Positions 16,206 through 26,503 of a stretch of DNA of 33,660 bases are shown here, in pieces. The notes under the pieces are model-generated. The model was not told the DNA's origin and did no database searches. It saw nothing but the letters and a program-made list of their open reading frames with translations. The stretch lies in NCBI GenBank assembly GCA_937867175.1, contig CALMKG010000377.1:1-33660 (forward strand). The letters are read 5' to 3'. Both the position numbers and the translations under genes were made by a program. Position 1 is the stretch's first letter. The number at the start of each line of letters is the position of its first letter. This DNA is from an uncultured Propionibacterium sp. Its GTDB lineage: Bacteria; Actinomycetota; Actinomycetes; Propionibacteriales; Propionibacteriaceae.

Positions 16206-19178
16206 ATGCTCGACAGCGATCCTGCAAACCATTTGGCAGATGAAGCAACTGATGAACCCACCCCGGCCAATGCGATGCAGCAGCCGGTCGCAGATGACCT
16301 TCCTCGCCCACCCAGCGGTCGGCGATCCGCCATCCGTCCGGCAGGGCCACCGCAGCCGGTGAGTTGGCCGATCCCCGAGCCGGTCCCGGCCGAGCTGCCG
16401 ACCGAACCAGCCGAGGAATCGGCAGCCCCCGAAGAGCAGGGCGTCGCCGACGTAGCCCCGCAAGCCGAGGGGCCCATCGATGTGACGCCTGGTCCCGTGA
16501 GCGACGAGTCGACTGCTACGTCAGATGCTGAGTCGGTGGAGGCCCCCGAAGGGGTTGGTGCCCAACAGACCCCGGTCCAAGAGGTCTCGACCGAAAACAC
16601 CCAGCCGCAGCAGGAACCCAGCGACCAGCCAGCCGCCATGCCAACGGACAAGCCCGCCCAGAAGCGATCCCCCCGCACGAGCCGCCCCCAAACCAGCACG
16701 GAGGGTCTGGCAGGCACTTCTTCATCGAGCAATCGTCGACGCAGCGGTCGAGGCAAGGCCGCCACGGAGTCGATGGCACAGGCCGAAACCGAGCATGGCG
16801 CATCTTCCGAGATTGAGGCTGCGTTGAGCGCCGTTGAGGCGTCGCCACAGTCGCGGACGCGACGTGCGACTCGTACCAGCGCGGCCGGCCTGATCGGTGT
16901 TGAAGTGCCCACCGATGCGGCAGGTGAGGTCGACACCCTGCAGGTGCTGGCGTCCTTGGCAGCCGCCATTGCGGGCCGCCCGGATGGGGCGCCAGCCGCC
17001 GAGCTTGAGCCCGGAACCCAACCCGCCCAACTGGAGGGCCGCCCCGCAGAGGCGGCGCTCGAGCGCGGCGAGGCCGTGGACGAGGCCGCAGACGACCAGG
17101 CCGAAGAGGCGCTGCCTGAAGGCTCGACGTCTGAGACCAGCGCGGACGAATCCGACGAAGAGCAGGGCGAGCAGACAGGCGGGTCCCCGACCCGCCGCCG
17201 GCGTCGTCGCGGTGGACGACGTCGCCGTCGTGGTTCCGGTGGGTCGGGTGATGACGAGAGCGTCGAGGACGGCGATCAGTCCGATGAACAGGACGAAGCC
17301 GACGACGGCGGCGCTTCAGACGACCAGCCGGATGAGGCGGATCACGCAGGCTCCGGCTCCGAGTCCGTCGGCAGCTCGAACCGTCGGCGTCGCCGGCGCC
17401 GGCGACGGGTGGATGATGCTGGCGGAGACGACGACGATCAGGGTGACGTTGCGGTGCGGGTGCGTGAGCCTCGCCGGTCGATCACCGATGAGATCTCTGG
17501 CATCGATGGCTCGACCCGTCTTGAGGCGAAGAAGCAGCGCAGGCGTGAGGGACGCGCCGCCGGGCGCCACCGTGCACCTATCCTCACCGAGGCTGAGTTC
17601 TTGGCTCGCAGGGAATCGGTCGACCGTGTCATGCTCGTTCGTCAGCATGACGACTACACCCAACTCGCGGTGCTGGAGGACGACGTCTTGGTCGAGCACT
17701 ACGTCGACCGCACGACCTCAACGTCACTGATCGGCAACATCTACTTGGGCCGGGTTCAGAACGTGCTCCCGAGCATGGAGGCCGTCTTCATCGACATCGG
17801 ACGCGGCCGAAACGCCGTGCTGTATGCCGGTGAGGTCGACTGGGATGCCTTCGATGTCAGTTCCGATGCCCGCAAGGTGGAGCAGGTCTTCAAGTCGGGA
17901 CAGTCGGTATTGGTCCAAGTCAGCAAGGACCCAGTTGGCGCCAAGGGAGCCCGGCTCACCGGTCATGTCTCCATCCCCGGACGCTACGTCGTCTACTCTC
18001 CAGGTGGTCACCTGTCCGGGATAAGCCGCAAGCTCCCGGACGCCGAACGGCACCGTCTCAAGCAGGTGCTCGACAGCGTGGTCTCTGAGGACTCCTCGGT
18101 CATCGTGCGCACCGCCGCCGAAGGCGTGTCGGCCGAGGAACTCGTCAGCGACGTGGAGCGGCTCAAGGCCCATTGGCAGCAGATCGAGAAGAAGTCCAAG
18201 CAGGGCAGCGCGCCGCAACAGCTGTACGCCGAGCCCGATCTGACCCTGCGCCTCATCCGCGACACCTTCACCGAGGACTTCAAGCAGTTGATCGTCGCCG
18301 GAGACGGTGGCGCCGATGACGCCTTCGATCAGATCGCCGGCTACATCGACCGGGTCGCGCCGCAGTTGGCCGATCGGCTGGTGAAGTGGGAGGCCGCCGA
18401 GGGCGACCCGTTGGCGAAGTTCCGCCTCGACGAGCAAATCAGCAAGGCGTTGGAACGCAAGGTCTTCCTGCCGAGCGGCGGATCGCTGGTGATCGATCGG
18501 ACCGAGGCGATGACCGTCATTGATGTCAACACCGGCAAGTTCACCGGGGCTGGTGGCAACTTGGAGGAAACCGTCACCCGCAACAACCTGGAGGCGGCCG
18601 AGGAGATTGTCCGGCAGCTTCGCCTGCGTGACCTCGGCGGCATCATCGTCATCGACTTCATCGACATGGTGCTGCCCAGCAACCGCGACCTCCTGCTCCG
18701 CCGTTTGGTCGAGTGTCTGGGTCGTGATCGCACGCGTCACCAGGTCAGCGAGGTGACGAGTCTGGGGCTGGTGCAGATGACCCGCAAGCGGATCGGCACC
18801 GGGCTGGCCGAGGCCTTCACCGAGCCCTGTGAGCACTGTGGCGGTCGTGGTTACATCCGCCACGATGAGCCGGTCGAGTCCCAGGCACCCGCTGACGGAG
18901 GTGAGCGACGAGTCGGCCGATCCACGCCCAACGGTGCCAGTGGTAACCGCAGCCGCGGCGCCCGCGTCACCAATCGGCCCCGGACCAAGCCTGAGGAAGC
19001 CGCCAAGGCGAACCAGGTCGTCCAGCCGACGGAGGCGGCCAGGCAGGCCGCGGCGAAGGTAGCGGCCGCGTCCCGGCATCATGTGGAGCCGGGCACCGAT
19101 ACGGCCGACGGCACCGAATCTGGTGCCGCAGCCGACGAGGTGGCTCAGATTGAGGCGGTTGCGCCGGAGACGGTTTGA
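16206..19178 (+). CDS. rne: Ribonuclease E/G
   Basis: The 990-residue endoribonuclease processes rRNA and starts mRNA decay. The first ~455 residues look disordered: a Pro/Glu-rich section, acidic stretches and two arginine clusters (around 330-342 and 393-401). The conserved catalytic part follows. It has an S1 domain with [20 protein letters not shown] (from 510), the RNase H-like section and the DNase I-like active site with [11 protein letters not shown] (771-781) and [10 protein letters not shown]. The Zn-link is CEHC (Cys875, Cys878), the actinobacterial form of CPxC. A ~110-residue Ala/Arg-rich tail ends the protein. ATG 16206 has GAGGAG five bases upstream. As in mycobacteria, the scaffold-like disordered region is mostly N-terminal, whereas E. 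coli has it C-terminal. Confidence 0.95.
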   Translation: MLDSDPANHLADEATDEPTPANAMQQPVADDLPRPPSGRRSAIRPAGPPQPVSWPIPEPVPAELPTEPAEESAAPEEQGVADVAPQAEGPIDVTPGPVSDESTATSDAESVEAPEGVGAQQTPVQEVSTENTQPQQEPSDQPAAMPTDKPAQKRSPRTSRPQTSTEGLAGTSSSSNRRRSGRGKAATESMAQAETEHGASSEIEAALSAVEASPQSRTRRATRTSAAGLIGVEVPTDAAGEVDTLQVLASLAAAIAGRPDGAPAAELEPGTQPAQLEGRPAEAALERGEAVDEAADDQAEEALPEGSTSETSADESDEEQGEQTGGSPTRRRRRRGGRRRRRGSGGSGDDESVEDGDQSDEQDEADDGGASDDQPDEADHAGSGSESVGSSNRRRRRRRRRVDDAGGDDDDQGDVAVRVREPRRSITDEISGIDGSTRLEAKKQRRREGRAAGRHRAPILTEAEFLARRESVDRVMLVRQHDDYTQLAVLEDDVLVEHYVDRTTSTSLIGNIYLGRVQNVLPSMEAVFIDIGRGRNAVLYAGEVDWDAFDVSSDARKVEQVFKSGQSVLVQVSKDPVGAKGARLTGHVSIPGRYVVYSPGGHLSGISRKLPDAERHRLKQVLDSVVSEDSSVIVRTAAEGVSAEELVSDVERLKAHWQQIEKKSKQGSAPQQLYAEPDLTLRLIRDTFTEDFKQLIVAGDGGADDAFDQIAGYIDRVAPQLADRLVKWEAAEGDPLAKFRLDEQISKALERKVFLPSGGSLVIDRTEAMTVIDVNTGKFTGAGGNLEETVTRNNLEAAEEIVRQLRLRDLGGIIVIDFIDMVLPSNRDLLLRRLVECLGRDRTRHQVSEVTSLGLVQMTRKRIGTGLAEAFTEPCEHCGGRGYIRHDEPVESQAPADGGERRVGRSTPNGASGNRSRGARVTNRPRTKPEEAAKANQVVQPTEAARQAAAKVAAASRHHVEPGTDTADGTESGAAADEVAQIEAVAPETV

Positions 19179-19204
19179 CCGGTCGGGTGAGCGGCACGTA
19201 ACAT
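19175..19204 (+). promoter_or_regulatory. Promoter of rplU-rpmA
   Basis: TTGACC (19175-19180), an 18-bp spacer and TAACAT (19199-19204) form the best -35/-10 pair in this half of the window. The -35 overlaps the rne stop codon. It predicts a start near 19211 and a leader of ~150 nt for the ribosomal protein operon. Confidence 0.65.
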
Positions 19205-19359
19205 GGATCTTCGGTGCGTGCCCGGCTGGCGACGAGTCGGCAGGGACGCTGCAGACGTTGGGTGTCGTGGCCAGTCAGGTTGACGGCTGTGACGTCATCA
19301 GTACAAACGAGAGTTCCGTCCTCGTTGCTTGGGGACGGTTGAGCGAGAGTGAGTCAGGC
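19205..19359 (+). promoter_or_regulatory. Untranslated leader of rplU with a candidate regulatory hairpin
   Basis: No gene is seen in this stretch. A perfect 6-bp stem (19316-19321 with 19333-19338, 11-nt loop) lies about 20 bases before the rplU start. Ribosomal protein operons often have autoregulatory leaders, and an L21 leader is known in Firmicutes. This one does not match a structure I can name. Confidence 0.35.
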
Positions 19360-19668
19360 GTGTACGCGATCGTGCGTAGTGGCGGCCGCCAGCACAAGGT
19401 GGCCGTGGGTGACATCGTCGAGATCGACCGGGTCGTTGACGAGGTCGGCAGCAGCATCACGCTGCAGCCCCTGATGCTGGTTGACGGCGACGACATCACC
19501 ACCGCCCAGGACAAGCTGGGCAAGGCCTCCGTTACGGCTGAGGTGCTCGGCGAGGTCAAGGGTCCGAAGATCCGGATCCTGAAGTACAAGAACAAGACCG
19601 GTTACACCAAGCGCCAGGGGCACCGTCAGAAGTACACCCAGGTCAAGGTCACCGGAATCGAAGGCTGA
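19360..19668 (+). CDS. rplU: 50S ribosomal protein L21
   Basis: The 102-residue protein has the standard L21 length and begins [18 protein letters not shown] (GTG start). It carries the conserved end [20 protein letters not shown]. It binds 23S rRNA in the large subunit. The GTG at 19360 is fixed by homology, because L21 starts with this peptide; the purine-rich GAGAGTGAG upstream is a weak ribosome site. rpmA follows nine bases after the stop codon, so the two large-subunit proteins are made from one transcript. Confidence 0.97.
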   Translation: MYAIVRSGGRQHKVAVGDIVEIDRVVDEVGSSITLQPLMLVDGDDITTAQDKLGKASVTAEVLGEVKGPKIRILKYKNKTGYTKRQGHRQKYTQVKVTGIEG

Positions 19669-19677
19669 GGTAGGCAG

Positions 19678-19935
19678 ATGGCACACAAGAAGGGCGCGTC
19701 CAGTTCGCGCAACGGTCGTGATTCCAATTCGCAGCGCCTCGGTGTGAAGCGCTTCGGTGGCCAGCAGGTCAACGCGGGTGAGATCCTGGTTCGCCAGCGC
19801 GGCACCCACTTCCACCCCGGTGAGGGCGTGGGCCGAGGTGGCGACGATACCCTGTTCGCGCTGATCGCCGGCAAGGTCCAGTTCGGCACCCACCGCGGTC
19901 GCAACGTGGTTAACGTCGAGCCCATCGAGGCCTGA
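19678..19935 (+). CDS. rpmA: 50S ribosomal protein L27
   Basis: This 85-residue protein starts with [16 protein letters not shown], the conserved L27 N-terminus that reaches the peptidyl-transferase centre. There is no Firmicute-type N-terminal extension needing cleavage. [20 protein letters not shown] and [16 protein letters not shown] are also conserved. GAGGTAGG upstream is a good ribosome site. In most actinobacteria obg follows directly; here a strong hairpin and a dgt-like gene come first. Confidence 0.97.
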   Translation: MAHKKGASSSRNGRDSNSQRLGVKRFGGQQVNAGEILVRQRGTHFHPGEGVGRGGDDTLFALIAGKVQFGTHRGRNVVNVEPIEA

Positions 19936-19957
19936 GACCCTTTAGAACAACCGTGAT

Positions 19958-19988
19958 GGCGGGGGACGCGATGATTGCGCCCCTCGCC
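19958..19988 (+). terminator. Strong hairpin after rpmA
   Basis: A 12-position stem (19958-19969 with 19977-19988) has one G-T wobble and one A/C mismatch, around a 7-nt loop. It lies 22 bases after the rpmA stop and should end the rplU-rpmA transcript before the dgt-like gene. Confidence 0.65.
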
Positions 19989-20020
19989 GCTGCATTTGTG
20001 TGCACGGGGAGGCTTTCATC

Positions 20021-21547
20021 ATGATCTCACGCGCCAGCCGTATGACCGACGAGGGGGTCAACCTACCGAGCCCCGACGATGAAGCCACCCCATTCTTGGT
20101 TGACCTGGAGCGCATCCGGTTCTCGCCGTTCTACTCCCGGCTGTCCGCGGTCACCCAGGTGATCGGCGCGACCGGTGGCCGTTCGGTCGTGCACAATCGT
20201 TTGACCCATTCGCTGAAGGTGAGCGCGGTTGCCCATCCGATCGCCATCGAGATGCGCGAGCGCCTCGCCCATACAGCGGAGCGTCTCCCCGACGAATACG
20301 TCTGCGATTCCGCGGTGGTGCGGGCCGCCGCCAGTGCGCACGACTTGGGGCATCCGCCGTTCGGCCATGTCGGTGAGCAGGTTCTCGACCAGTTGGCTCG
20401 CGAATGGCTCGGCCTGGCCGACGGCTACGAGGGCAACGCGCAGACCTACCGGATCGTCGCCTCCCTTGATGTCATCCACGGCTCGTCCAGGGGGCTGAAC
20501 CTGACCGCAGCCACCAGAGGCGCGGTGGCCAAGTACCCGTGGCTGCCCAGCCTGCAACTACCTGGTCAGCAGGGTGCGATCCTGCCCCCTGGTTTGCGCT
20601 GGATCAACGGCGAACTGCGCGTCCGCAAGTACTCCGCCTATTTCCTGGACGCCGAAGACCTGCGCACCGCCCGCAGCGCCGTGCATGGCGTCTTGCCGCT
20701 GCAACAGTCTTTCGAATCCTCGGTGATGGACATCGCGGACGACATCGCCTACTCGGTGCATGACATCGAGGATTTCCATCGCGCCGGGCTGCTGAGCGAA
20801 GCGGCAGTAGCCCGCGAGTTCCGGGAATGGCAGACGAACTGGAGTGATCTGCGTAGCCTTACCGACTCCGAACTGATGTCCCGTCGCGTACCCGCGGGTG
20901 GCGCGCTGGAGGTGGTGCGGCGCAAGACCGTCAAGGACGACCCGTGGATCGCTGACTCAGACGCCTTCTGGGAGGCTGTGCGCAATGTCTCCCGTGATCT
21001 GGTCGAAGGCTTGCTCACCGAAGGTTTCGACGGTTCGCTCGGTGCGGAACGGGCGGTGGCGTCCTTCACCCGCCACTGGATCCGCCATCTACGGCAGTCG
21101 GTGGTGCTGGCTCCGCCGGACAATCCGCGGATCGGACTGGTCACCCTCGATCAACTGGCCTGGCACGAGGTGCACGTGCTGAAGTTCATCCACAAGCATT
21201 TCGTGCTCGATCGTCCCGACATCGCGATGTACCAGCGGGGGTTGAGCCGGGTGCTGGTGCGGGCCGTCAAAGGCCTGGTGGCTTGGGCAGAAGACAGCCA
21301 TGATCGGTACCGCGTGCCGCCCAGGCTACGCGAACTGGTTGAGCTGGCCACCGAGGGCTATCTGCGGCTCAGCCGGGACAAGCCAGAGGATATCCCCGAG
21401 ATCGACCCTCGCGAGATCCGGCGGCTGGGACTGGGTAGGGGAGTGCTGGACTACGTGGCCTCATTCACCGATGCCCAGGCCATAGCCGTCTCCGAGGCCA
21501 TCGACGGCAGGCCCGATCGACTCTGGGAGATAGGCCACACGCTGTAG
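20021..21547 (+). CDS. dgt: dNTP triphosphohydrolase (dGTPase-like, HD superfamily)
   Basis: The 508-residue protein belongs to the HD-domain dGTPase family, which cleaves dNTPs to nucleoside and triphosphate. The metal-binding set is visible: His in HNRLTHSLKV (near residue 66), HD in SAHDLGHPPFGHVGE (near 102) and the later Asp in MDIADDIAYSVHDIEDF. The N-terminal DLERIRFSPFYSRLSAVTQV matches the family start (DrdRIlfS.aFRRL.dKTQV). Start ATG 20021 has GGGGAGG eight bases upstream, better than the GTG at 20000 or ATG 20042. It sits between rpmA and obg, isolated by a hairpin upstream and an obg promoter downstream. The family usually keeps dNTP pools low, and some members restrict phages. 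Substrate range cannot be read here. Confidence 0.9.
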   Translation: MISRASRMTDEGVNLPSPDDEATPFLVDLERIRFSPFYSRLSAVTQVIGATGGRSVVHNRLTHSLKVSAVAHPIAIEMRERLAHTAERLPDEYVCDSAVVRAAASAHDLGHPPFGHVGEQVLDQLAREWLGLADGYEGNAQTYRIVASLDVIHGSSRGLNLTAATRGAVAKYPWLPSLQLPGQQGAILPPGLRWINGELRVRKYSAYFLDAEDLRTARSAVHGVLPLQQSFESSVMDIADDIAYSVHDIEDFHRAGLLSEAAVAREFREWQTNWSDLRSLTDSELMSRRVPAGGALEVVRRKTVKDDPWIADSDAFWEAVRNVSRDLVEGLLTEGFDGSLGAERAVASFTRHWIRHLRQSVVLAPPDNPRIGLVTLDQLAWHEVHVLKFIHKHFVLDRPDIAMYQRGLSRVLVRAVKGLVAWAEDSHDRYRVPPRLRELVELATEGYLRLSRDKPEDIPEIDPREIRRLGLGRGVLDYVASFTDAQAIAVSEAIDGRPDRLWEIGHTL

Positions 21548-21660
21548 CGGCCGTCCTGCTCGCAACGTCGAAGAGCCGGTGGGATCTCAGCTGCCACACA
21601 CGGATTCGTTGGCTCCCCTGCTCGAAGAAGCTGAGGCACATCGGGGTATTGGGTATTGGG

Positions 21661-21685
21661 CGTGGCGCGCCCAGACAAGTAAACT
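21661..21685 (+). promoter_or_regulatory. Candidate promoter of the obg operon
   Basis: TAAACT (21680-21685) is a good -10 box, with a weak TTGGGC at 18-bp spacing just before this interval. It would give a ~57-nt leader for obg. The rest of the 201-bp gap (21548-21748) has only a small direct repeat of GGTATTGG and no gene. Confidence 0.5.
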
Positions 21686-21748
21686 CGTTCGATACGTCCG
21701 CGGGCGCACCAGCCCGGAAGGACGCCCGCCGGCAAGAAAGACCAATCC

Positions 21749-23284
21749 ATGGCCATTCCGACCTTCGTCGATCGCGCTCGGCTCACTGTGAGCGCCGGCA
21801 ACGGTGGACACGGCTGTGTCTCGGTGCACCGCGAGAAGTTCAAGCCGCTCGGCGGGCCCGATGGAGGCAACGGCGGGGACGGGGGCTCGGTGCTGTTGCG
21901 CGTCGACCAGGGCCTGACCACCTTGGTCGACTACCACCGCCAGTCCCAGCGGAAGGCATCCAACGGCCAGCCAGGTATGGGAGGCAACCGCAACGGCGCG
22001 AACGGCGCCGACGTCGTGCTGACGGTGCCGCCGGGCACCGTGGTCACCGACCACGGCACCGGGGAGCTACTCGCCGACCTCGGCGAGATGGATGAGGTTG
22101 TGGTGGCGTTGGGCGGGCGGGGCGGCCTCGGGAACGCCGCGCTGGCGTCGGCTGCCCGAAAAGCGCCCGGCTTCGCGTTGCTGGGCGAGGAGGGTGAGCA
22201 ACGCGTCATCGACCTGGAACTCAAGGTGCTCGCTGACGTCGGTTTGGTCGGCTTCCCGAGCGCTGGCAAGTCGAGCCTGATCGCCGCGATCTCCGCGGCG
22301 AAGCCCAAGATCGCCGACTATCCGTTCACCACCTTGGTGCCCAACCTCGGGGTCGTGGTGGCAGGTCAGACCACCTTCACCGTGGCCGATGTGCCGGGCC
22401 TGATTGAGGGGGCCAGCGAGGGACGCGGGCTCGGCCATGATTTCCTGCGCCACATCGAACGCTGTCAGGCAATTGTGCATGTCATCGACTGCGCCACTTG
22501 GGAGCCGGGTCGCGAGCCCATCGGCGATCTGGACGTCATCGAAACCGAGTTGGCCAACTACGGGGGACTGGCCGACCGACCCCGGCTGGTGGCTCTGAAC
22601 AAGATCGACATCCCGGACGCCAGGGACCTCGCCGAAATGGTCGGTCCAGAACTGGAGGCCCGTGGTCTACAGGTCTTCCTCATCTCGACCGTGACCGGTG
22701 AGGGGCTGTCTGCACTCACCTACGCGATGGCGAAGATCGTCGCGGCGCGCCGGTCCATCCACGACGCCACTCCTCGTCCCCGCATCGTGATCCGGCCCGA
22801 GCCGGTGCCTGGCGACCGAACCGAGTTCACCATCAAGCGGCAGGGAGATGGCGAGGGTGGCCAGGTCTGGCGGGTTCGCGGCGCCAAGCCCGAACGCTGG
22901 GTTAGGCAGACGGATTTCGCCAACGCGGAGGCGGTCGGTTATCTCGCCGACCGGCTCAACCGCATCGGCATCGAGGACGAACTGCTGGCCAAGGGTGCCC
23001 AGCCGGGGGACGCGGTGGCCATCGGCGCCGGCGAGCATCCGGTGGTCTTCGACTTCGCGCCCCAGATCGATACCGGCGCTGAACTGTTGGCACGACGCGG
23101 CGAGGATCCTCGGCTCGAGGAGGTACGTCCGTCGGTGCGGCGTCGCCGGCAGCTTGACGTCGAGTACCACGCGGCCCGAGACCAACAGATGGTCACCGAT
23201 CGCGACGTGGATTGGCGGGAGCGGCACCGCCGTGCGCTGGCTGAGGAACTGTCACACGATTTCGACGATGAGGATGACCGGTGA
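21749..23284 (+). CDS. obg: GTPase Obg/CgtA
   Basis: This 511-residue essential GTPase acts in 50S ribosome assembly and stress control. The glycine-rich Obg fold fills about residues 1-158 ([14 protein letters not shown] and [14 protein letters not shown]). The G domain has P-loop GFPSAGKSS (168-176), [11 protein letters not shown]3 DVPGLIEGA (214-222) and NKID (near 288). The C-terminal OCT domain lies at about 340-430, followed by an Arg/Asp-rich tail of ~80 residues ending DDEDDR. The start ATG is the canonical [10 protein letters not shown]. The stop overlaps the proB GTG (GTGA), so proB is translationally coupled. obg next to proBA-nadD is standard in actinobacteria. Confidence 0.97.
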   Translation: MAIPTFVDRARLTVSAGNGGHGCVSVHREKFKPLGGPDGGNGGDGGSVLLRVDQGLTTLVDYHRQSQRKASNGQPGMGGNRNGANGADVVLTVPPGTVVTDHGTGELLADLGEMDEVVVALGGRGGLGNAALASAARKAPGFALLGEEGEQRVIDLELKVLADVGLVGFPSAGKSSLIAAISAAKPKIADYPFTTLVPNLGVVVAGQTTFTVADVPGLIEGASEGRGLGHDFLRHIERCQAIVHVIDCATWEPGREPIGDLDVIETELANYGGLADRPRLVALNKIDIPDARDLAEMVGPELEARGLQVFLISTVTGEGLSALTYAMAKIVAARRSIHDATPRPRIVIRPEPVPGDRTEFTIKRQGDGEGGQVWRVRGAKPERWVRQTDFANAEAVGYLADRLNRIGIEDELLAKGAQPGDAVAIGAGEHPVVFDFAPQIDTGAELLARRGEDPRLEEVRPSVRRRRQLDVEYHAARDQQMVTDRDVDWRERHRRALAEELSHDFDDEDDR

Positions 23285-24444
23285 GCCCCGATTTCGATGG
23301 TGCATTGACTGAAGAGGAAGTCCGCCGCGAGGTGGCCGAGGCCAGGCGGATCGTCATCAAGGTGGGTTCGTCGTCGTTGAGCAGTGAATCCCACGGGCTC
23401 AACACCGACCGGGTGGCCGCCTTGGTGAGGACGCTGGCCGACTGCCACGACGAGGGCCATGACGTGGTTCTGGTGAGCTCGGGGGCGATCGCCGCCGGCT
23501 TGTCGCCGCTCGGCCTGCGCCTGCGGCCGCGCGACCTGGCCCATCAGCAGGCCGCCGCCGCAGTCGGCCAAGGACTGCTCATGCAGCGCTACACAGAGCT
23601 CTTCAACGCCCGCGAGATCCTGGTCGGGCAGGTCTTGCTGACCGTCGAGGACCTGACTCGCAAGGCGAGTTACACCAATGCCCTGCGGACGTTGGGCACG
23701 TTGCTGCGGATGGGTGCGGTGCCGATCATCAACGAGAACGACGCGGTGGCCACCCACGAGGTCCGATTCGGCGACAATGACAGGCTTGCCGCCCTGACCG
23801 CGCAGCTGGTACGTGCCGACGCGCTCGTCCTGCTCAGCGATGTCGACGCTCTCTACACCGCCCACCCGGACGAGCCGGACGCCGAACCGATCACCTTCGT
23901 CCCCGACGTGGAGCGACTGAACGTGGACACCCACCGCATCGGTTCGGCGATTGGCACCGGCGGGATGACGACCAAGATCCAGGCAGCCCAGATCGCCACC
24001 AGCGCCGGCATCCCCGTCGTGCTGGCCCGGGCGGAGGCCATCGACCAGGTGTTGGCTGGCGATCAGGTCGGCACCGCCTTCTCGCCGATCGATCGGCCCC
24101 GGCCCCGGCGGTTGCTGTGGCTGGCCCACGCGTCGGTTTCACGCGGCGAACTGCATCTGGACGCGGGTGCGGTCCGCGCAGTCACCCAACGCAACGCGTC
24201 GCTGCTGGCGGCAGGTATCACGAGGGTCATCGGTGACTTCATGGCCGGTGAGCCCGTCGACTTGGTCGCTCCCGGTGGCAGGCCAATCGCACGGGGTCTG
24301 GTCAACTTCGACGCCGCCGACCTTCCCCGTATGCTCGGCCGTAACTCCCACGAGCTGGCTGCCGAACTCGGTGTCGAATATGAACGTGAGGTCGTGCACA
24401 GGGACGCGTTGGTCCCATTGAGCCACGGCAGCGGAGTGTCATGA
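23281..24444 (+). CDS. proB: Glutamate 5-kinase
   Basis: The 387-residue protein makes gamma-glutamyl phosphate from glutamate and ATP, the first step in proline synthesis. The amino-acid kinase domain shows [10 protein letters not shown] (24-33), [26 protein letters not shown] and [10 protein letters not shown], then [14 protein letters not shown]-terminal PUA domain (about 280-375, beginning near [16 protein letters not shown]) is present, as in the E. coli enzyme. The GTG start overlaps the obg stop by four bases. Proline feedback inhibition is known for the family; the residues are not assigned here. A GCGA-loop hairpin follows the stop, and proA has its own promoter, so proB and proA may be unevenly expressed. 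Confidence 0.97.
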   Translation: MSPDFDGALTEEEVRREVAEARRIVIKVGSSSLSSESHGLNTDRVAALVRTLADCHDEGHDVVLVSSGAIAAGLSPLGLRLRPRDLAHQQAAAAVGQGLLMQRYTELFNAREILVGQVLLTVEDLTRKASYTNALRTLGTLLRMGAVPIINENDAVATHEVRFGDNDRLAALTAQLVRADALVLLSDVDALYTAHPDEPDAEPITFVPDVERLNVDTHRIGSAIGTGGMTTKIQAAQIATSAGIPVVLARAEAIDQVLAGDQVGTAFSPIDRPRPRRLLWLAHASVSRGELHLDAGAVRAVTQRNASLLAAGITRVIGDFMAGEPVDLVAPGGRPIARGLVNFDAADLPRMLGRNSHELAAELGVEYEREVVHRDALVPLSHGSGVS

Positions 24445-24445
24445 A

Positions 24446-24459
24446 CCCCGGCGACGGGG
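24446..24459 (+). terminator. Small GNRA-loop hairpin after proB
   Basis: A 5-bp GC stem (24446-24450 with 24455-24459) with a GCGA tetraloop starts one base after the proB stop. It is short and may only attenuate or protect the message end. Confidence 0.35.
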
Positions 24460-24476
24460 CGCCGAACTGTGGACTC

Positions 24477-24506
24477 TTGGGTGGCCCACAAGCGGACGAC
24501 TAGTCT
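24477..24506 (+). promoter_or_regulatory. Promoter of proA, leaderless
   Basis: TTGGGT (24477-24482), an 18-bp spacer and TAGTCT (24501-24506) precede the proA ATG by six bases. There is no ribosome site, so the message probably starts at the ATG. Confidence 0.55.
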
Positions 24507-24512
24507 GGGCTT

Positions 24513-25757
24513 ATGACCGAAGTCGTTGAACTCGCCCGGGCCGCTCGGGTCGCTGCTCGGCAGTTGGCCGTAATCGACCGTGCCCACAAAGATGCCGCAT
24601 TGCACGCCATGGCTGACGCTCTGGCAGCTGCTGCCGACGAGGTGTTGGCGGCAAATGCCTCCGATGTCGCCCGGGCTCGCGCAGCTGGCACGTCAGAGGC
24701 CCTCATCGACCGGTTGAGTCTCACGCAGCCGCGCATCGACGGCATGGTCGCCGGCCTGCGGTCACTTGCCAGCCTGCCCGATCCGATCGGCGAGGTGGTT
24801 CGTGGCTGGCAGCTGGCGAACGGCGTTCACATCGACCAGGTGCGGGTGCCGCTCGGAGTGATCGGCATCATCTACGAGGCACGTCCCAACGTCACCGCCG
24901 ACGCCGCCGGCATCTGCCTGAAGTCTGGTAACGCGAGCCTGCTGAGGGGCAGCTCCAGCGCAGTCGACTCCAACCGGGCAATCGTCAAGGCGCTGCGCGC
25001 GGGACTGGCGACTGCTGGGTTGCCGCAGGACGCGGTAGCGCTCGTCGAAGGTGGCCACGAGACCACCACCGAGATGATGCAGGCCCGCGGCCTCATCGAC
25101 GTGCTCATCCCGCGCGGCGGGGCCGGCCTGATCAACGCAGTGGTCACCGGCTCACAAGTGCCGGTGATCGAGACCGGCACTGGCAACTGCCACCTCTTCG
25201 TGGACATCGCCGCCGACCAACAGATGGCGCTGGGGATCATCCTCAACGCCAAGACGCAGCGGCCGAGCGTCTGCAACGCCCTTGAGACCCTGCTGGTACA
25301 CCGTGGCGTTGCCGACCAGTTCGTGCCCATGGCGGTGGACGCGCTGACCGATGCCGGCGTCACGGTGCACGGCGATGAGGCCTCACGCAGTATCGACCCG
25401 CGCATCACCCCCGCCACCGATGACGAGTACGACGCCGAGTACTTGTCTCTCGACCTGGCGGTGAAGGTCGTGGACGACCTTGATGCGGCCCTGACCCACA
25501 TTCGCGAGCACACCACCGGTCACTCCGAAACCATCATCACCAACGACGCCGTCGCCCAGCGTCGCTTCGTGAACGAGGTGGATGCGGCGGCCGTCCTGGT
25601 CAACGCGTCAAGTCGTTTTGTTGACGGCGGTGAGTTCGGGTTCGGCGCTGAGATCGGCATCTCCACCCAGAAGACGCACGCCCGTGGCCCGATGGCGCTG
25701 CCCGAGATGACCTCCACCAAGTACGTGGTCACCGGTTCCGGCCAGGTGCGTGCGTGA
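24513..25757 (+). CDS. proA: Gamma-glutamyl phosphate reductase
   Basis: This 414-residue NADPH-dependent enzyme reduces gamma-glutamyl phosphate to the semialdehyde, the second proline step after ProB. It has the aldehyde dehydrogenase-like fold: [17 protein letters not shown] near 112, the GN-rich [11 protein letters not shown] near 136, [12 protein letters not shown] near 220, and the catalytic Cys254 in [15 protein letters not shown]. The C-terminal [13 protein letters not shown] and [12 protein letters not shown] are typical. It overlaps nadD by four bases (GTGA). A separate leaderless promoter lies directly upstream, after the proB hairpin. Confidence 0.97.
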   Translation: MTEVVELARAARVAARQLAVIDRAHKDAALHAMADALAAAADEVLAANASDVARARAAGTSEALIDRLSLTQPRIDGMVAGLRSLASLPDPIGEVVRGWQLANGVHIDQVRVPLGVIGIIYEARPNVTADAAGICLKSGNASLLRGSSSAVDSNRAIVKALRAGLATAGLPQDAVALVEGGHETTTEMMQARGLIDVLIPRGGAGLINAVVTGSQVPVIETGTGNCHLFVDIAADQQMALGIILNAKTQRPSVCNALETLLVHRGVADQFVPMAVDALTDAGVTVHGDEASRSIDPRITPATDDEYDAEYLSLDLAVKVVDDLDAALTHIREHTTGHSETIITNDAVAQRRFVNEVDAAAVLVNASSRFVDGGEFGFGAEIGISTQKTHARGPMALPEMTSTKYVVTGSGQVRA

Positions 25758-26467
25758 GCCACGGGGTGCAGGCCGGCTCATCGCACGAGGTCTCGATCGA
25801 CCTTGGACTGGCCCGCGTCCGCGACGGCAAGCGGCGTTACCGGCTGGGAGTGATGGGCGGTACTTTCGACCCGATCCACCACGGTCACTTGGTCGCCGGC
25901 AGCGAGGTGGCGGCCCGCTTCCACCTGGACGAGGTGGTCTTCGTCCCCACCGGCACACCTTGGCAGAAGGCGGGACGCCGAGTCAGCAGCCGCGAGGACC
26001 GCTACCTGATGACGGTGGTGGCGACCGCATCAAATCCGAGGTTCTCGGTCTCGCGCGTCGACATTGATCGGGTGGGCAACACCTACACCGTCGACACGCT
26101 GCGCGACCTGAAAGCGGAGCGGGGCGCCGATGTCGACCTGTTCTTCATCACCGGCGCTGACGCACTGGCGTCCATCCTCACCTGGCGGGGCGCGGACGAA
26201 CTGTTCGACCTTGGCAGGTTCGTCGGAGTTTCGCGTCCCGGCGTTGACCTCCGCTCAAATGACCTCAGCCACCTGCCACCCGACAAGGTGACCCGGCTGG
26301 AGATTCCCGCGTTGGCGATCAGTTCCACGGAATGCCGCAAGCGGGTGGCAGAGGGCCTGCCGCTGTGGTATCTCGTGCCGGACGGCGTGGTCCAGTATGT
26401 CGCCAAGCGCGGACTGTATACACCCGTGAACGACGGGACGGTGCTGATTGCCGACCCAGTCGACTGA
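25754..26467 (+). CDS. nadD: Nicotinate-nucleotide adenylyltransferase
   Basis: The 237-residue enzyme joins ATP and nicotinate mononucleotide in NAD synthesis. The nucleotidyltransferase signature [11 protein letters not shown] is at 35-45, and the second motif ISSTECRKR lies near residue 192. The protein has about 30 extra residues before the first beta strand. The GTG start overlapping proA is kept because it couples translation, but an internal GTG just before the ATG at residue 34 would give a normal-length enzyme. It is followed by rsfS after 36 bp. Confidence 0.94.
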   Translation: MSHGVQAGSSHEVSIDLGLARVRDGKRRYRLGVMGGTFDPIHHGHLVAGSEVAARFHLDEVVFVPTGTPWQKAGRRVSSREDRYLMTVVATASNPRFSVSRVDIDRVGNTYTVDTLRDLKAERGADVDLFFITGADALASILTWRGADELFDLGRFVGVSRPGVDLRSNDLSHLPPDKVTRLEIPALAISSTECRKRVAEGLPLWYLVPDGVVQYVAKRGLYTPVNDGTVLIADPVD

Positions 26468-26503
26468 TACTGCCCCATCCATCGACCAGTCTGGAAGCCA
26501 GAA

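Noticed and set aside
20000-20020. GTG 20000 as the dgt start
   Set aside because: The ATG at 20021 has GGGGAGG at eight bases, whereas the GTG has no ribosome site and would place that site inside the coding part.
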